Source: Acidobacteriota bacterium (lineage in GTDB: Bacteria > Acidobacteriota > Terriglobia > Terriglobales > SCQP01). Taken from it: 64,000 bases of DNA. A program made the position numbers and the translations under genes. The stretch spans positions 62,001 through 126,000 of the forward strand of contig SCQP01000016.1 of the NCBI GenBank assembly GCA_004299485.1, in the 5' to 3' direction. The notes under the pieces were generated by a model that did no database searches, was not told where the DNA came from, and was given only the letters and a program-made list of their open reading frames with translations. Positions 9,194 through 18,280 of this stretch are shown one piece after another (within the stretch, counting starts at the first letter, position 1; each line of letters starts with the position of its first letter).

Positions 9194-10714
9194 CTAAGTC
9201 TTGCCCCGTGCCAGGGCGCGGATCAGCGGCGACACATCGGCTAGCTTCTCCAGCGCCGCCACCGTCGCAATCACATACTCGGCTTGGCGCGCAGGCCAGC
9301 GCGCGTATTCGGCGTTACCCCGGAACTTCTCGGCAACCTCGTCGTAGCTCATCGGATTCTGCGGGCTGCCCTTCTGCGGTTGTGTCACTGCTGAAATGGT
9401 GCGGCCACTCTTCAGATGTAGCGTCACCACGCTCGGCTCCAGCAACACTGCCTGGATGTCGGCTCCCTCCGCCGCGCGCCGGTCATACCGCGGATCCCGA
9501 TAGAAACGCACGCGCTCGATCATGGCCTGCATTTCCGGCCGCTGCACCGAGGCGTCCGTGAACTGCACGAGGCCCGCCTTGCCGTCCATTAGAATCACCG
9601 CCACCGCAAACTCCATGCTGAACTTCGCTTCCAGGCCATTCTGCGGATGGTGCCGCATCAGCGTAGTGATGTTCCTCTGGTTACCACCCACCTCCGCCTG
9701 CGCCACCTCGTCCGCCGTAATGTGGTTCTCGCGCACCAGCCGCAACACCAAATCCATCACCGGCTGCTGAATCGTTCCGCACGGGAATCGCTTGATCATG
9801 TCGCCCGGCGTCAGGAACATCCAGGGGTTGCCCAGCCGTCCCGCGATCAAATGCGGCGTGTAGGTCCCGCCGTAAGCCTGAAAGAAACCCAAGGGCGCTT
9901 CCAGAATATCGGCCGCGGCCGTAAATCCGCTCGCCGCCAAATCGGCCGCTGCCACGCCGCCTTCCGCGGCATGGCCCGCGTTGAACGGCTTGGTCATGGT
10001 GCCGTAGTTGCGCCGCAAACCGCTCGCTTCCGATCCCGCAATCCCGAGCGCCATCGCCGTCTCGGTAGGCGTCAGCCCCAGCAGCTTGGCGCTCGCCGCA
10101 GCGCTCCCGAACACGCCGCACGTCCCGGTGGTATGAAATCCGCTGGCCTTGTGCCGCGGCGAAATCGCATCTCCGATCTTGTTCTCGACCTCGACGCCCA
10201 CGTGAAACGCCGTCATCAGGTCCTTGCCGCTGCGCCGCCCCATCTCGCAATAGGCCACCACCGCCGGCAGCAGCGGCGCCGAGGAATGCAGCGATGAGCC
10301 GGTATCGTCGAAGTCATCCGCATGAATGGAAATGCCGTTCGCCAACGCCGCAAACCGGGCCGGTGACTTGTACTCGGTGCCCCAAATGCTGACCTGGCCC
10401 TGCAACCATCCCTGCCGGCCCAGATAGAGCCGCACATGCCGCCCCGGTTCCGATACCGATCCCGCCAGTCCCACCCCGAACGCATCCAGCAGCGTCTTCT
10501 TCCCACGCGCAATCACTTCCGCGGGAATATCTTCGTACTTCGTCCCCACGATGAACTCGGATACGTAGCGCGTGAGTCCCGGCGAATGCGGAAGCGCCTC
10601 CGGTTCGCACGCTGCTGCCGGCTTCACGGTCTGGGCCCAAAGCCCCGGCCCGGCGCTCGCGGCCACCGCCGATGATCCCAGGACAACGCTCGTCAGAAAC
10701 TTGCGCCGTTCCAT
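9194..10714 (-). CDS. Exported MmgE/PrpD family protein (copy 1)
   Basis: 506 aa from the ATG at 10714. GAGG lies 6 nt upstream and the protein then opens with a Tat-like leader (ERRKFLTSVV, hydrophobic stretch, Ala-rich cleavage region). The body is a full MmgE/PrpD fold, the family of 2-methylcitrate dehydratase and cis-aconitate decarboxylase (LLDAFGVGLAGS, HADDFDDT, GTCGVFGSAAASAKLLGL, SYDEVAEKFR). Characterised members are cytoplasmic, so an exported copy is unusual. Its start lies 7 nt after the heme/propeller gene. A close paralogue lies at 14012-15538 in the same cluster. Confidence 0.85.
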   Translation of the reverse strand: MERRKFLTSVVLGSSAVAASAGPGLWAQTVKPAAACEPEALPHSPGLTRYVSEFIVGTKYEDIPAEVIARGKKTLLDAFGVGLAGSVSEPGRHVRLYLGRQGWLQGQVSIWGTEYKSPARFAALANGISIHADDFDDTGSSLHSSAPLLPAVVAYCEMGRRSGKDLMTAFHVGVEVENKIGDAISPRHKASGFHTTGTCGVFGSAAASAKLLGLTPTETAMALGIAGSEASGLRRNYGTMTKPFNAGHAAEGGVAAADLAASGFTAAADILEAPLGFFQAYGGTYTPHLIAGRLGNPWMFLTPGDMIKRFPCGTIQQPVMDLVLRLVRENHITADEVAQAEVGGNQRNITTLMRHHPQNGLEAKFSMEFAVAVILMDGKAGLVQFTDASVQRPEMQAMIERVRFYRDPRYDRRAAEGADIQAVLLEPSVVTLHLKSGRTISAVTQPQKGSPQNPMSYDEVAEKFRGNAEYARWPARQAEYVIATVAALEKLADVSPLIRALARGKT

Positions 10715-10721
10715 CGTTCCC

Positions 10722-12431
10722 TCAATTCGGCAGAATCTGCAGCCGTGCAATCTTGCCGCGATGCACCTCCGGAATCCAGATGGTCGGTGGCGTGGTCGAG
10801 CTATCGACCGTGATCCAGCGGATTTCGGCATTGCGCGTCGGCAGCAAATAGCTGGTCCATTGCCCGGTTTTGGGGTTCAGGCGATAGACGAAATCCGTGC
10901 TCATGCCGCCCGTCCAGACATCGCCCAAGCGGTTGCGCATCGCCGGATACGGCCCGCTCCAGGGAATTGGCGGCGTCCATTCCCGGAACTGATGCGTGCG
11001 AGTATCGAACATGCCCAGCTTGCTCGAATAGTTTTCGCCAAACCAAAGCTTGCCCGTCGCATCCATCGACATGCGCCGCGGACCCGATTCCAGCGTCGGC
11101 GTCTTGTACAGCGTCGCCTTCCCCGTCACCGCGTTGATCTCGCCAATATTGCCTCCCGCGATATCGGCGAAATAGACGTTGCCCGCGGCATCGCACGCCG
11201 TGCCGTAGCTCCGGTGGCCCGTCGGCTTGGTGCTATGCCCATAGACATCCACGGTATGGGCCGGATGATAGCTGGGGAAAAGCGGAAACACATCAATCTT
11301 GCCCGTCGCCGGGTTGAGCTGGTACATCACGCGGTTCTCCGTATCCGGAAACCAGACTACGCCATTCGGCCCGCACGGGGAGACATGCGAAGTATCCGAG
11401 CGCGCGTTGTTATAGTCGGCCGGCACCGGCCAGGTGGTGAACTTTTTTGTGCGCGGATCAAAGCGCGTCATGCCCGCCTTGCGAAACCGTGGGATCCACA
11501 GGTCGCCCTCCGGACCAAACTTCAGCGACAACAGCCCTTCCGGCCACCCCGGCTTCAGCGCCGGAAGCTTCCATTCTTTATACTGGCCGGTGCGGGGATC
11601 CAGTCGCCCGACCAAATCACGCTGAAAATCGTTGTACCAGATGTCGCCCCGGTACGGTCCCGGGCGATAGTCCACAATGGCGTCGTGCGGCAGCGCCCCC
11701 GGATCGAGCGTGTATTCCGTGATCAGCACGTCCGTCGCGGCGCCCGCCGGACGCGGATTGGTCGTGAGCTTGGCCGTCTGATAGTCCCACTTGGCATCCG
11801 GACCGCGGTTGATGCTCGCCAGGTAGGCTGCCAGCACCGGATCCGGCTTGATCGCCTCGCTGAACGGCAGTTTCACCGGACTCGACCGCACGCTCTCGCC
11901 GCCCCAGTTCCGCATCCGGATCAGGACCGCCATCCAGCTTTGGGCGCTATAGCTGCTCTCGACGATGGGCGTGATCGAGTGGCACGCCACGCAGTGATAC
12001 AGCGCCTGCTTTTGCGCGGGCGTGCCGGGCACGCTCTGCAACCATTCCGAGCCCGTCAGTTGGCCGGCCTCATCGCGGGCTGGAACCAGCTCCAGGTCCA
12101 CGTGAGCCGTCTTGCCCGCCGCTACCGCCGCCGGCCGCGCTTGGACAAGATCGAAGCCTTCAGCACGAATGGTCAGTTGGTAACTTGCTCGCGCCAGCGT
12201 TCCGGCAGGAAAGCGATAGCTTCCATCCGCCCGGCTATCAACGCTGACCGCAATGTTGCTGTCCGGCCGGCTGGCGGTGACCACCACCCCTTCCATCGGC
12301 TTGTGGTGCGCGTTCCGCACCGCACCCCGCAGAGCCGGTGCCTGCGCAAAGACGAGCGCCGACGTCGCGAAAAAGAGGACTGCCCAACCGGACCAGCGCC
12401 GGACGTTAGTGAACACCGAATCCGGGAACAT
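10722..12431 (-). CDS. Exported heme c protein with Vgb-like propeller and carboxypeptidase-regulatory domain
   Basis: 569 aa. A signal anchor or peptide spans about 13-30. A CarboxypepD_reg-like domain follows at about 33-115 (GAVRNAHHKPMEGVVVTAS). A single heme c site CVACH is at residues 147-151. The remaining 350 residues form a streptogramin-lyase (Vgb)-type beta propeller with repeats such as GNVYFADIAGGNIGEIN and GKLWFGENYSSKLGMFD. The ATG overlaps the upstream hydrolase gene by 26 nt; GGAGG 9 nt before it supports that start. The three-part architecture suggests a periplasmic redox-linked enzyme or sensor. It is unlikely to be an antibiotic lyase. Confidence 0.8.
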   Translation of the reverse strand: MFPDSVFTNVRRWSGWAVLFFATSALVFAQAPALRGAVRNAHHKPMEGVVVTASRPDSNIAVSVDSRADGSYRFPAGTLARASYQLTIRAEGFDLVQARPAAVAAGKTAHVDLELVPARDEAGQLTGSEWLQSVPGTPAQKQALYHCVACHSITPIVESSYSAQSWMAVLIRMRNWGGESVRSSPVKLPFSEAIKPDPVLAAYLASINRGPDAKWDYQTAKLTTNPRPAGAATDVLITEYTLDPGALPHDAIVDYRPGPYRGDIWYNDFQRDLVGRLDPRTGQYKEWKLPALKPGWPEGLLSLKFGPEGDLWIPRFRKAGMTRFDPRTKKFTTWPVPADYNNARSDTSHVSPCGPNGVVWFPDTENRVMYQLNPATGKIDVFPLFPSYHPAHTVDVYGHSTKPTGHRSYGTACDAAGNVYFADIAGGNIGEINAVTGKATLYKTPTLESGPRRMSMDATGKLWFGENYSSKLGMFDTRTHQFREWTPPIPWSGPYPAMRNRLGDVWTGGMSTDFVYRLNPKTGQWTSYLLPTRNAEIRWITVDSSTTPPTIWIPEVHRGKIARLQILPN

Positions 12432-13896
12432 CCGGTAGCACCTCCGTGCCTTCGATCCGCACCGCCTGCAACTGGTTCGGATCCGCCCCCAGCAGCTTCA
12501 CAATCGTCGGTGCAAGCTGCATCGTATGCACCGGTGCGCGCACGTGCCGCGGCCTCCAGGCCACGTTGCTGATCATGATCGGCACGTGCGTGTCTTCGTA
12601 GCTGAAACCGCCATGTTCGGCGATGGTCGGATTGCTCGGTTTCGTGTAGATCACCCCCAGCGAAGGCTCGACGATGATGTCGGGCGTGCGCGGATCCGTC
12701 GCCGGATTACGGTACAGCAGGTTCAACGCCGTACCCGAGAAGATCCGCCGGATGTGCGCCTGCTTCTGGATGGCTTCGAGTGCCGTCACCGCTGCCGCCG
12801 TCTTGCTGTGGTCCTTCAGCCAGAACATGTAAATATCGTCGCCCGTGCTGTCCGCCACCAGACCTTGCTGCACGCCATTGACCGCGTTCACCATCACGCT
12901 CGGGTCCACCTTCACCAATTTGTTGATGTCAATCGGCATCTGCCCGTGCTTGGCGGTCACGATCACCGTGGTCGAATCGTACAGGCCGTTCTTCCGGAGC
13001 TCGGCCAGCACCCGGCCGATCTCCATGTCCGTATGGTCGAAGGCCGATAGCAGCGCCGGGCTCTTGGTGCCGGTGCCGTTCGTCCAGCCATAGCCGGCTT
13101 TCAGCTTCTCGCCCACGCTAATGGCCTGATAAGTGAGCCCCATGATGTTGGGCACCGGCTCTTTGTGCGCGCCGGTATGATCCCGGCCGTCAATTTCGTG
13201 CAGCAGCGCCTCGGTGCGCAGGTCATCGAAATGGAAGATGCCGGGAAGGCTGTGGGCCGCATGGGCGTGATGCAGTTCGATCTTCAGGAAGTCGTCAATC
13301 GCGTGTCCAGTCGGCCCCTGATCCATCTCGTCGCCAATCTGCTTGTCAATCCACGCGGTGTACAGCCCCTTCGCCTTGAGCACGTCAAAGATCGTGTTCA
13401 CCCGCAGCAGGTCGTGTGGATACACCGGCGTACAGCCCTTGTCCGGGTTCAGCGTCAACTTGGCGGGATCGATGCCGCCACCGCCATTGAGCGCGTTGGG
13501 ATCGTAGTCGATCGATTCATCGAGCGCGATTTCGGTTCCCCGTGTGGCACAGTGCGAGCCCGGCGGCGAAAGCTTGCGGCTGTAGCTGATCTCGTACCAC
13601 ACGCCCGTCGAATAGGGCGTGCCGCCGGTGATGATGGCCATCTCCGCCGGAAACGAATCCGACGGCCAGGGCGTCGAGGCGTCGTTATAGAAGATCGCGT
13701 GCCGGTAAAGCGCCGCCAGATTAGAATGCGGATGGCTGTTAACGTAGTTCTGCAGATCGATCGCGTGACTGCCGTCCATCGTCAGCACCAGCACATGTTT
13801 CGTCTGCCCCGGCGCTGTTTCCTGGGCGCGGGCACTCATCCCCACGCTGCTCACCAGAACGGCCGCAGCGGCAACAAGCAAAAAACGGGTTCGCAT
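12406..13896 (-). CDS. Exported alkaline phosphatase superfamily hydrolase (type I phosphodiesterase-like)
   Basis: 496 aa with a Sec signal peptide (residues 1-24, cleavage near ARA-QE). Superfamily hallmarks are the first metal Asp in VLVLTMDGSH, a nucleophile region STPWPSDSFPA, FDHTDMEIGRVL, the metal His in TAKHGQ, and EDTHVPIMIS near the C-terminus. These match nucleotide pyrophosphatase/phosphodiesterase and related sulfatase-like enzymes. The substrate is probably a phosphate or phosphonate ester; it cannot be narrowed further. GGAGAGGAG lies upstream of the ATG. It sits between the two exported PrpD paralogues. Confidence 0.8.
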   Translation of the reverse strand: MRTRFLLVAAAAVLVSSVGMSARAQETAPGQTKHVLVLTMDGSHAIDLQNYVNSHPHSNLAALYRHAIFYNDASTPWPSDSFPAEMAIITGGTPYSTGVWYEISYSRKLSPPGSHCATRGTEIALDESIDYDPNALNGGGGIDPAKLTLNPDKGCTPVYPHDLLRVNTIFDVLKAKGLYTAWIDKQIGDEMDQGPTGHAIDDFLKIELHHAHAAHSLPGIFHFDDLRTEALLHEIDGRDHTGAHKEPVPNIMGLTYQAISVGEKLKAGYGWTNGTGTKSPALLSAFDHTDMEIGRVLAELRKNGLYDSTTVIVTAKHGQMPIDINKLVKVDPSVMVNAVNGVQQGLVADSTGDDIYMFWLKDHSKTAAAVTALEAIQKQAHIRRIFSGTALNLLYRNPATDPRTPDIIVEPSLGVIYTKPSNPTIAEHGGFSYEDTHVPIMISNVAWRPRHVRAPVHTMQLAPTIVKLLGADPNQLQAVRIEGTEVLPDVPGFGVH

Positions 13897-14011
13897 CAGC
13901 GGTTCACTCCTCTCCCGCAGTTTCGCCCCGGCGTGCGCCCCGAATCTGAAGCGGGCATTAAAATTTATTCACCTGAGCGGCCCGCAAACGCTCCCGGCTG
14001 GATGTACCGAT

Positions 14012-15538
14012 TCAGCTCGCCAGCAGGTGCGTCAGCGCGCTCGCCGCAGGCAGCGTCTCCAGTTTGGCCACCAGGCCGACCACCTGCCGGGCGCGGCTGC
14101 GCTCCCAGCCCGCAAATTCGCAGCAGCCGTAAAACTTTTCCGCCACCTCGTCGTAGCTCATCGGATTGGCGGGGCTGCCTTTGGCAAAATCCACGCGCCC
14201 GCTCAGGGTCCGGCCGTCCTTCAGGTGAATCGCCAAAAAGCTGGTCATCTTGTCGAAACCGGCGGCGTTGGCGCGCGCATCGGCATACACATGCACGCGC
14301 TTCACCATCGCCTGTACCGCCGGCTGCTGCACCGCCGCCGTGGTGTACTGCGCCAGACCGGCCTGCCCGTGGTTGACCAGCAGCACCGCCAGGCAATACT
14401 GCATGCTGAACTTCGCCTCCAGGCCGGTGTGCGGATCGCTATACAGCAGCGTCTTGACGTTGTGCGAGTTGACGCCGATATCCACCTTCTCGATTTCGTC
14501 CGGTTGCAAATGATTTTTCCGGATCAGCTCCTGCATCAGCCCCATCGCCGGATGCGTCAGCGAGCCGGAAGGAAACGGCTTGATCGAAACTCCCGGCTTC
14601 GCAAACGTCCAAGGATGTCCCAACTTATGCAGCAGCAAGTCGGGCCGGTACTCATAGCTGCCGCCGGCCGCGTGAAAGAACCCCAGCGGCGCCTCCAGAA
14701 TCTCCTCCGAAGCCGTCCATCCCAGCTTCGCCAACTGCGCCGCAAACAACCCGTTGGCCGCCGCCCGCCCGGCATGAAACGGCTTGGTCATGGTTCCGAA
14801 GTTTTCGCGCACCCCCGCCGCTTCGCTGCCCGCAATGCCCAGCGTACGCAGGGTTTCCGTGAGGTTGAGGCCCAGCAGCCGGGCGCTCGCCGCGGCGCTG
14901 CCAAAAGTGCCGATGGTGCCGGTGGTATGAAAGCCTTGAATATAATGATTCGGCGAAATCGCTTCCGCGATCTTCGTTTCTACTTCCACGCCCAGGTGAT
15001 ACGCCAGCAGGAAATCCCGCCCCGAGTGCCGTCCCGGCTGCGTCAGCACCACCGTCGGCGGCAGCACCGGCGAAGTCGGATGACACAGCAGCCCGTAAAC
15101 TCGGCTGGGCTCACCCGCAAGCTGCGTATCGTCGAAATCCTCGGCATGCATCGCCACCCCGTTGGCGAACGCGGCCGATCGCGCCGAGGTCTTCAGCGAC
15201 GTGCCCAGCACGCTATAGCTGCCCGCGCAGTTTCCCTCGCCGCGCAGATACTCCAGCACCAGCGGTCCCGACGGCGCCTTGGCGCCCGCCACCGCCAGCC
15301 CCAGCCCGTCCAAAATCGACTTCTTGCCCAGCGCGATCACCTCGGCCGGGATCTCCTCGTACCGTGTGTTCAAAATGAATTCGCCCACATAGCGGGTAAG
15401 GCCCGGCGTCGCCGGCCACGCCACCGCCGCGTCCGGCTGCGCGCTCCCGGCCGGCTGCGCCGCCAGCCGGCCGGCGCCGCCCAATCCCAGCGCCGCGCAG
15501 GCGGCCAGCGATGCTTGCGTAAATTCCCGGCGGTTCAT
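14012..15538 (-). CDS. Exported MmgE/PrpD family protein (copy 2)
   Basis: 508 aa. The N-terminus MNRREFTQASLAACAALG carries a twin-Arg followed by a hydrophobic stretch, as in Tat substrates. The body parallels copy 1 segment by segment (LTRYVGEFILNTRYEEIPAEVIALG, HAEDFDDT, GTIGTFGSAAASARLLGL, SYDEVAEKFY). The start codon overlaps the stop of the MFS transporter gene as ATGA, indicating translational coupling of importer and enzyme. Dehydratase, decarboxylase or hydrolytic activity on a di- or tricarboxylate is a family-level expectation. The periplasmic location is the odd point. Confidence 0.85.
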   Translation of the reverse strand: MNRREFTQASLAACAALGLGGAGRLAAQPAGSAQPDAAVAWPATPGLTRYVGEFILNTRYEEIPAEVIALGKKSILDGLGLAVAGAKAPSGPLVLEYLRGEGNCAGSYSVLGTSLKTSARSAAFANGVAMHAEDFDDTQLAGEPSRVYGLLCHPTSPVLPPTVVLTQPGRHSGRDFLLAYHLGVEVETKIAEAISPNHYIQGFHTTGTIGTFGSAAASARLLGLNLTETLRTLGIAGSEAAGVRENFGTMTKPFHAGRAAANGLFAAQLAKLGWTASEEILEAPLGFFHAAGGSYEYRPDLLLHKLGHPWTFAKPGVSIKPFPSGSLTHPAMGLMQELIRKNHLQPDEIEKVDIGVNSHNVKTLLYSDPHTGLEAKFSMQYCLAVLLVNHGQAGLAQYTTAAVQQPAVQAMVKRVHVYADARANAAGFDKMTSFLAIHLKDGRTLSGRVDFAKGSPANPMSYDEVAEKFYGCCEFAGWERSRARQVVGLVAKLETLPAASALTHLLAS

Positions 15539-16800
15539 AACGGCTTTCCCTCCAACCCATGCGTTTGCGCAACCGAAGCTCCGCCGGCTTCCTTACCTGT
15601 TTGCACAAAGGAGATCCCGCGCGCTTCCGGCCCCACGGCGATCACGATGGCCGCCGCCACCAGCACGATCACCGCGACCACTCCCATGGCCGTCGAATAC
15701 GGCAGGTGCTGCCCCAGCGTCGCCTCCAGATAGATCACCGTCGAGGCGATCAAAACGCCCAATTGATAGGCAAACCCCGGGAAAAAGCCCCGCAGCGCCG
15801 CCGGCGACAACTCGTTCAGGTGTGCCGGAATCACGCCCCACGCCCCCTGCACCATAAATTGCATCAGGCAGGCGCCCACGATGATCCAGCCCAGACTCGA
15901 ACCCGTCACCCACAGCGGTATGGTCAGCACCGCCAGCAGCAGCGCCACGATCATCGACCGCTTGCGCCCAAACCGCTCCGACCACAGCCCGAACACCAGG
16001 CCGCCCGCCAGCGCCGCCAGCATCGAGAAAATCGTGATCCAGGAGGTGGTGTGTACATTAAAGTGCCGCTGCACGCGCAAAAAAGTGGGGTACAGATCCT
16101 GCGTGCCGTGCGAGACGAAGTTCATCATCGCCATCAGCACCACCAGATAGAGAAACAGCTTCTTATGCCCGAAGATGGCACGCTTGTAGCTCTTCCAATC
16201 CGTCTTCGCCTGATGCCACGCCTCCGTCTCCTTCACCTTGGCGATGATGAACAGCGACAGCAGCCCCGGCAACCCGCCCACAAAAAACATCGCCCGCCAG
16301 CCGTACACGGGATAAATCACCGCATAGGCGATCGCCGCGATGATGTAGCCCACCGCGTAGCCTTCCTGCAGCAGTCCTGAGAGCAGGCCGCGCCAGCGCG
16401 TCGGCACCGATTCCAGCGCCAGCGACGCGCCTACGCCCCACTCCCCGCCCATGCCCACGCCGTACAGGAACCGCAAGGCAAGAAATATGCCATAGGTCGG
16501 CGCCAGTCCCGACAGAACCTCGACCACCGAATAGAAAATAATGTTATAGATCAGCAGCTTGCGCCGGCCCAGCCGGTCCGCAAGCAGGCCAAAAATGAAC
16601 GCGCCTACCGGCCGCGTCATCAGGCTGGCGCTGATGGCAAAGGCAATGTCGGGAATCGAGCGCCCAAAGCCATGCGCCACCGGCCCCAGCACCATCACCA
16701 GGATGAAGAAGTCGAACGCGTCCAGCGTCCAGCCTAAAAATCCAGCCATCACCGCGTTGCGCTGATTGGTTCGCTCCTCGGCCGCAGTGAAGGTAGTCAT
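15535..16800 (-). CDS. MFS transporter, carboxylate/proton symporter type
   Basis: 421 aa with about 12 hydrophobic segments. The MFS loop 2-3 signature appears as GLLADRLGRRKLL, and FLYGVGMGGEWGVGASL is typical of the SHS/MHS branch that imports lactate, shikimate, sialate or dicarboxylates. It is the first gene of the cluster and overlaps the second PrpD gene by 4 nt. Position and family suggest uptake of the compound degraded by the downstream enzymes. Confidence 0.85.
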   Translation of the reverse strand: MTTFTAAEERTNQRNAVMAGFLGWTLDAFDFFILVMVLGPVAHGFGRSIPDIAFAISASLMTRPVGAFIFGLLADRLGRRKLLIYNIIFYSVVEVLSGLAPTYGIFLALRFLYGVGMGGEWGVGASLALESVPTRWRGLLSGLLQEGYAVGYIIAAIAYAVIYPVYGWRAMFFVGGLPGLLSLFIIAKVKETEAWHQAKTDWKSYKRAIFGHKKLFLYLVVLMAMMNFVSHGTQDLYPTFLRVQRHFNVHTTSWITIFSMLAALAGGLVFGLWSERFGRKRSMIVALLLAVLTIPLWVTGSSLGWIIVGACLMQFMVQGAWGVIPAHLNELSPAALRGFFPGFAYQLGVLIASTVIYLEATLGQHLPYSTAMGVVAVIVLVAAAIVIAVGPEARGISFVQTGKEAGGASVAQTHGLEGKPL

Positions 16801-16869
16801 GATAGTCCGGCCCGCGTCACTCTAGCATCGCGGTGACCGCAGCAGTAAAGATGAAACAGACATTAACAT

Positions 16870-18279
16870 CTATTTAGGAGCTTCCGCCACAGGCAATTGC
16901 ACCCGCAGGACGGTTCCCTCCGCTGATGACTCTGCGCGGATGGTCCCGCCAGCCGCTTCGACCACTGCCCGCGCAATCGCCAGCCCCAGCCCGAAGCCTT
17001 GGCTTTCCGGCCCGCGGTGAAACCGCGCAAACAGGAAAGGCATCTGCTCCGCCGGAATGCCTGCGCCATGATCGCGCACCGTCACCACCGGCCCGCGCCC
17101 ATTCGTCACTGTACAAGCCAGCTCCACCGCCGCGCCGCGCGGGCTGTGCAGAATCGCATTTTCGAGCAGATTCACCCACGCCTGTTCCAGATCTTCCGCC
17201 TCGGCGCCCACCGCCGCCGCGCTGTCCAGGCCGCGGCTCCGCAACTCGATCTCGTGCGCCTGCGCCAGCGGCCGCGCCCGTTCCAGCGCACCTTGCAGCG
17301 TGGCTCCCACCTCCGCGCTCGCCGCCGCGCACCGCGCTGCCGGTTGGCCGTCCTGCTCCGCGTCCAGCCGTGCCAGCCGCAGCATCCGCTGTAATAGCAG
17401 CTCCAGCCGCTCCGTGTCCTGCAGCGTCGCCTCCGCCGCCGCGCGGTATTCGGATTCCGCGCGCGGCCGCTGCAGCAGCGTTTGCTGGGTCGATTTCACG
17501 ATCGCCACCGGCGTCTTCAGATGGTGCGCCGTGTCGGCCAGAAACGTAAGCTGCTGCCGGTGCGCCGCTTGCAGCCGCTCCAGCATGCGTTCCAGCGCGG
17601 CAATCAGCGGCTGCACCTCCGCCACCACCGCCCGCGCCGGCGGCGTGAAGCTCCAATGCTGGGGTGAAATCGCCGCCGCCTGCTGCGCCAGCTCGTCCAG
17701 CGGCTCCAGCTCCCGCCGGATCCGCCAGGCCGCGTACCAGCAGGTGAGCGCCAGCAGCACCAGGCTCACCGCCGCAATCGCCACCCCTGCCGCCACCGTC
17801 TGCTGCTCCAACGCCGAAGTGGGTGCGGCGTAATACACTGTCAGCCGCGGCAACGGCAAGGACATGTGCTCTTCGGTGTCGAGCACCGGCAGGTGCGACA
17901 GCACCAGGCCCCGGTACGGCACACCGCGATAGGAAAAATTCCAGTAATGCGCCGCCGCCCCCGGCGCCGGCAGTGCGATGGCGCTGGGAATGCTTCCCGC
18001 CACCGGCGTCGCTCCGCTGCGGATCAGGTACAGCGGCGGCTCCTGCGGCCGCACCGGCGGCGGCACCCGCGTCGTGTCGAAGCGCAGCCCCGGCCCCGTC
18101 TCCGGATACCGTACCAGTGCCGCTATCGCCGCCGCCCGGCCATTGAGTGCCGCGTCGAAAGCCAGCCGCAATTGCCGGTGCGTGAATGCCGTCCCCGCCC
18201 ATACCAGCCCCGCCGCCAGCAACAGTTGCGCCACGATCACCGCTGCCAGCAGCCGCCCGCGTAGCGATACCAGCTTCAC
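16870..18279 (-). CDS. Sensor histidine kinase, QseC/TctE type
   Basis: 469 aa from a GTG start. Two membrane segments (about 8-30 and 160-182) flank a periplasmic domain. A short HAMP-like linker leads to the HisKA box LADTAHHLKTPVAIVKS. The ATPase domain carries NLLENAILHSPRG, RDHGAGIP and GLGLAIARAVVEAAGG. It begins 1 nt after the response regulator stop, a standard regulator-kinase operon. The MFS gene starts 69 nt downstream on the same strand, so the pair may control the catabolic cluster; this is proximity inference. Confidence 0.9.
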   Translation of the reverse strand: MKLVSLRGRLLAAVIVAQLLLAAGLVWAGTAFTHRQLRLAFDAALNGRAAAIAALVRYPETGPGLRFDTTRVPPPVRPQEPPLYLIRSGATPVAGSIPSAIALPAPGAAAHYWNFSYRGVPYRGLVLSHLPVLDTEEHMSLPLPRLTVYYAAPTSALEQQTVAAGVAIAAVSLVLLALTCWYAAWRIRRELEPLDELAQQAAAISPQHWSFTPPARAVVAEVQPLIAALERMLERLQAAHRQQLTFLADTAHHLKTPVAIVKSTQQTLLQRPRAESEYRAAAEATLQDTERLELLLQRMLRLARLDAEQDGQPAARCAAASAEVGATLQGALERARPLAQAHEIELRSRGLDSAAAVGAEAEDLEQAWVNLLENAILHSPRGAAVELACTVTNGRGPVVTVRDHGAGIPAEQMPFLFARFHRGPESQGFGLGLAIARAVVEAAGGTIRAESSAEGTVLRVQLPVAEAPK

Positions 18280-18280
18280 C

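Noticed and set aside
10572-12572. 666-aa plus-strand open frame opposite the heme/propeller gene
   Set aside because: Arg-rich composition, spans two real genes on the other strand, no recognisable fold.
14027-15733. 568-aa plus-strand open frame opposite the second PrpD gene
   Set aside because: Arg/Gln-rich shadow crossing two minus-strand genes with clear homology.
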